Source: VBDM01 sp035637655 (lineage in GTDB: Bacteria > Pseudomonadota > Gammaproteobacteria > Burkholderiales > SG8-39). Taken from it: a stretch of 8,086 nt of DNA. The DNA lies in assembly GCA_035637655.1 (NCBI GenBank), contig DASPWT010000248.1, positions 1-8,086 of the forward strand. Direction: 5' to 3'. The translations under genes were made by a program, and so were the position numbers. A model generated the notes under the pieces. That model was not told the DNA's origin. It did no database searches and worked only from the letters and a program-made list of their open reading frames with translations. Of the stretch, positions 7,021 through 8,086 are shown in pieces (the stretch's first letter is position 1; the number at the start of each line of letters is the position of its first letter).

Positions 7021-7590
7021 ATGAAGCGAGCTCTCGCCTGGGGATTTCTCTTCGCCTTTGTTTCGGCGGCGCACGCCGATCCCGCCGCGGGCAAGCGCGA
7101 GGCCGAAGCCTGCACCGCCTGCCACGGCGCCGACGGCAACCCGGCGGTCGGCCAGTTTCCGGTCCTCGCGGGCCAGACCGCACGCTATCTCTACCTTCAG
7201 CTGAAAGACTTCAAGGAAGGCCGGCGCAGCGAACCCGCGATGGCGCCGATGGTGGCGAAGCTCTCCACCCAGGACATGCTCGATCTCGCCGAGTACTTCG
7301 CCGCGCAGAAACCGAAGCCCATTGCCTTTCGGCCCGACGCGGCGCGCGTCGCCCGCGGCAGGAAGAAGGCCGAAGAGGTGTTGTGCACCATGTGTCACCT
7401 GGGAGGCTTCTCCGGGCAGAACGAGATTCCGCGCGTCGCGGGCCAGCACCCCGAGTACGTGATCAAGCAGCTCAAGGCCTTCAAGGCGCGCACGCGCACC
7501 AACGATGCCGGCAGCATGACCAGCGTTGCCCAAACCATCACCGAGCAGGACATCGAGGATCTCGCGCACTACATCTCGAGCCTGGACTAG
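7021..7590 (+). CDS. Dihaem c4-type cytochrome c, likely electron acceptor of the dehydrogenase
   Basis: A 189-residue secreted cytochrome with leader MKRALAWGFLFAFVSAAHA (cleavage about 19). Two similar class I haem c domains follow: CTACH at 31-35 and CTMCH at 122-126, each binding one haem covalently. Axial methionines are probably Met74 or Met77 in domain 1 (EPAMAPM) and Met166 in domain 2 (GSMTSVA). Both halves share the motif VLAGQ/RVAGQ then YLYLQLKDFK / YVIKQLKAFK, the internal duplication typical of cytochrome c4 (usual size about 190-210). Its place directly after a haem-less quinoprotein suggests it carries electrons from PQQ to a terminal oxidase; this is inference, since c4 proteins also serve other routes. 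No Shine-Dalgarno precedes the ATG, and a strong terminator ends 11 bases upstream, so how it is transcribed and translated is unclear. The TonB receptor gene starts 7 bases after its stop. Confidence 0.9.
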   Translation: MKRALAWGFLFAFVSAAHADPAAGKREAEACTACHGADGNPAVGQFPVLAGQTARYLYLQLKDFKEGRRSEPAMAPMVAKLSTQDMLDLAEYFAAQKPKPIAFRPDAARVARGRKKAEEVLCTMCHLGGFSGQNEIPRVAGQHPEYVIKQLKAFKARTRTNDAGSMTSVAQTITEQDIEDLAHYISSLD

Positions 7591-7593
7591 GAG
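7589..7593 (+). promoter_or_regulatory. Shine-Dalgarno of the TonB receptor overlapping the cytochrome stop codon
   Basis: AGGAG begins inside the TAG stop of the cytochrome gene and lies 4 bases before the ATG at 7598. The overlap suggests the two genes are cotranscribed and translationally coupled. Confidence 0.55.
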
Positions 7594-7597
7594 CCCG

Positions 7598-8086
7598 ATG
7601 CGAAAGCGGGATTTCACCGGCGCTTCGCTCGTCCTGTCCCTGGCCGGCTTCGCGCTCGTTCGAGGCGCCGCCTGCGCCGAGAGCCCCGCGGAGCAGCTCG
7701 AGACGCCCGCCGTCGAAGTGATCGGCGTCACGCCCCTTCCCGGGTTCGGCGTTCCGGCCGCCCAGGTCCCCGCGAACGTCCAGGCGGTCACGGGAGCGGA
7801 GATGATGCGGCAGCACCCGCTCAACCTGTCGGAGTTCATGAGCCAGCGCCTCTCCGGCGTGAACGTCAACGACAACCAGAGCAACCCTTTTCAGCCCGAC
7901 ATCAGCTATCGCGGTTTTGCCGCATCGCCCCTGCTCGGCACGCCCCAGGGAATCTCGGTGTATCAGGACGGCGTGCGCATCAACGAGCCTTTCGGCGACA
8001 CGGTGAACTGGGATTTGATCCCGACCGCCGCGATCTCGACGATCAACCTCATTCCGGGCTCGAATCCCTTGTTCGGCCTGAACACG
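7598..8086 (+). CDS. TonB-dependent outer-membrane receptor, N-terminal part
   Basis: The first 163 residues of a gene that runs past the right edge; the frame is open throughout. A leader (MRKRDFTGASLVLSLAGFALVRGAACA, cleavage about 27) is followed by a possible TonB box (ETPAVEVIGV, 35-44) and by the plug domain from about residue 53: NVQAVTGAEM, LSEFMSQRLSGVNVN, ISYRGFAAS (102-110) and VYQDGVRINEPFGD (121-134), all standard plug signatures, then GSNPLFGLNT, which normally precedes the gallery of barrel strands. Such receptors import scarce ligands (metal chelates, cobalamin, sugars) with energy from TonB-ExbBD. The ligand is not readable from the plug. Its coupling to the cytochrome of a putative lanthanide-type quinoprotein module makes uptake of a metal complex or of PQQ worth testing. 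The plug call is firm, the cargo is not. Confidence 0.9.
   Translation, partial: MRKRDFTGASLVLSLAGFALVRGAACAESPAEQLETPAVEVIGVTPLPGFGVPAAQVPANVQAVTGAEMMRQHPLNLSEFMSQRLSGVNVNDNQSNPFQPDISYRGFAASPLLGTPQGISVYQDGVRINEPFGDTVNWDLIPTAAISTINLIPGSNPLFGLNT

Noticed and set aside
6859..7884. Minus-strand frame of 341 codons across terminator, cytochrome and receptor
   Set aside because: It covers the intergenic terminator and two well-supported genes in antisense and shows no domain or leader.

Overview
The window is GC-rich, densely coded DNA whose gene families and codon use suggest a Gram-negative proteobacterium, most likely a betaproteobacterium (inference from gene style only). All seven genes look like envelope or periplasmic proteins: each of the six with a visible N-terminus starts with a signal peptide, and the seventh is the tail of an outer-membrane barrel. 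No rRNA, tRNA, CRISPR array, transposase or phage gene is seen, and no gap between genes reaches 300 bases.

Left part (2-3417): the C-terminal barrel of an Omp85/BamA-like protein (plus strand, cut by the window edge) converges, with 5 bases between stops, on a 942-residue minus-strand protein. That protein joins a zinc-metallopeptidase-like domain (HEFTH), a beta-propeller-like middle and its own Omp85-like barrel. The pairing looks like cell-surface or outer-membrane biology rather than metabolism.

Middle (3418-5239): a short divergent intergenic region leads into a secreted seven-bladed YVTN beta-propeller protein. It meets a secreted ankyrin-repeat protein tail to tail, with one base between stops. 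The ankyrin gene diverges from the next gene across a 145-base region with a good sigma70-like promoter for the rightward gene.

Right part (5240-8086): a periplasmic PQQ-dependent alcohol dehydrogenase without a haem domain, then a strong intrinsic terminator, then a dihaem c4-type cytochrome and, 7 bases on, a TonB-dependent receptor cut by the right edge. The dehydrogenase has the usual metal ligands (Glu212, Asn300, Asp343) plus a second aspartate two residues on (WDLD, Asp345). That extra aspartate is the known mark of lanthanide-using quinoproteins (XoxF, ExaF/PedH).

The simplest reading is a periplasmic alcohol-oxidation module. The quinoprotein oxidises an alcohol, the dihaem cytochrome takes the electrons, and the TonB receptor may import a scarce nutrient such as a metal complex. 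The propeller and ankyrin proteins are candidate accessory factors of unknown role. Substrate, metal identity and the cargo of the receptor cannot be decided from this sequence.
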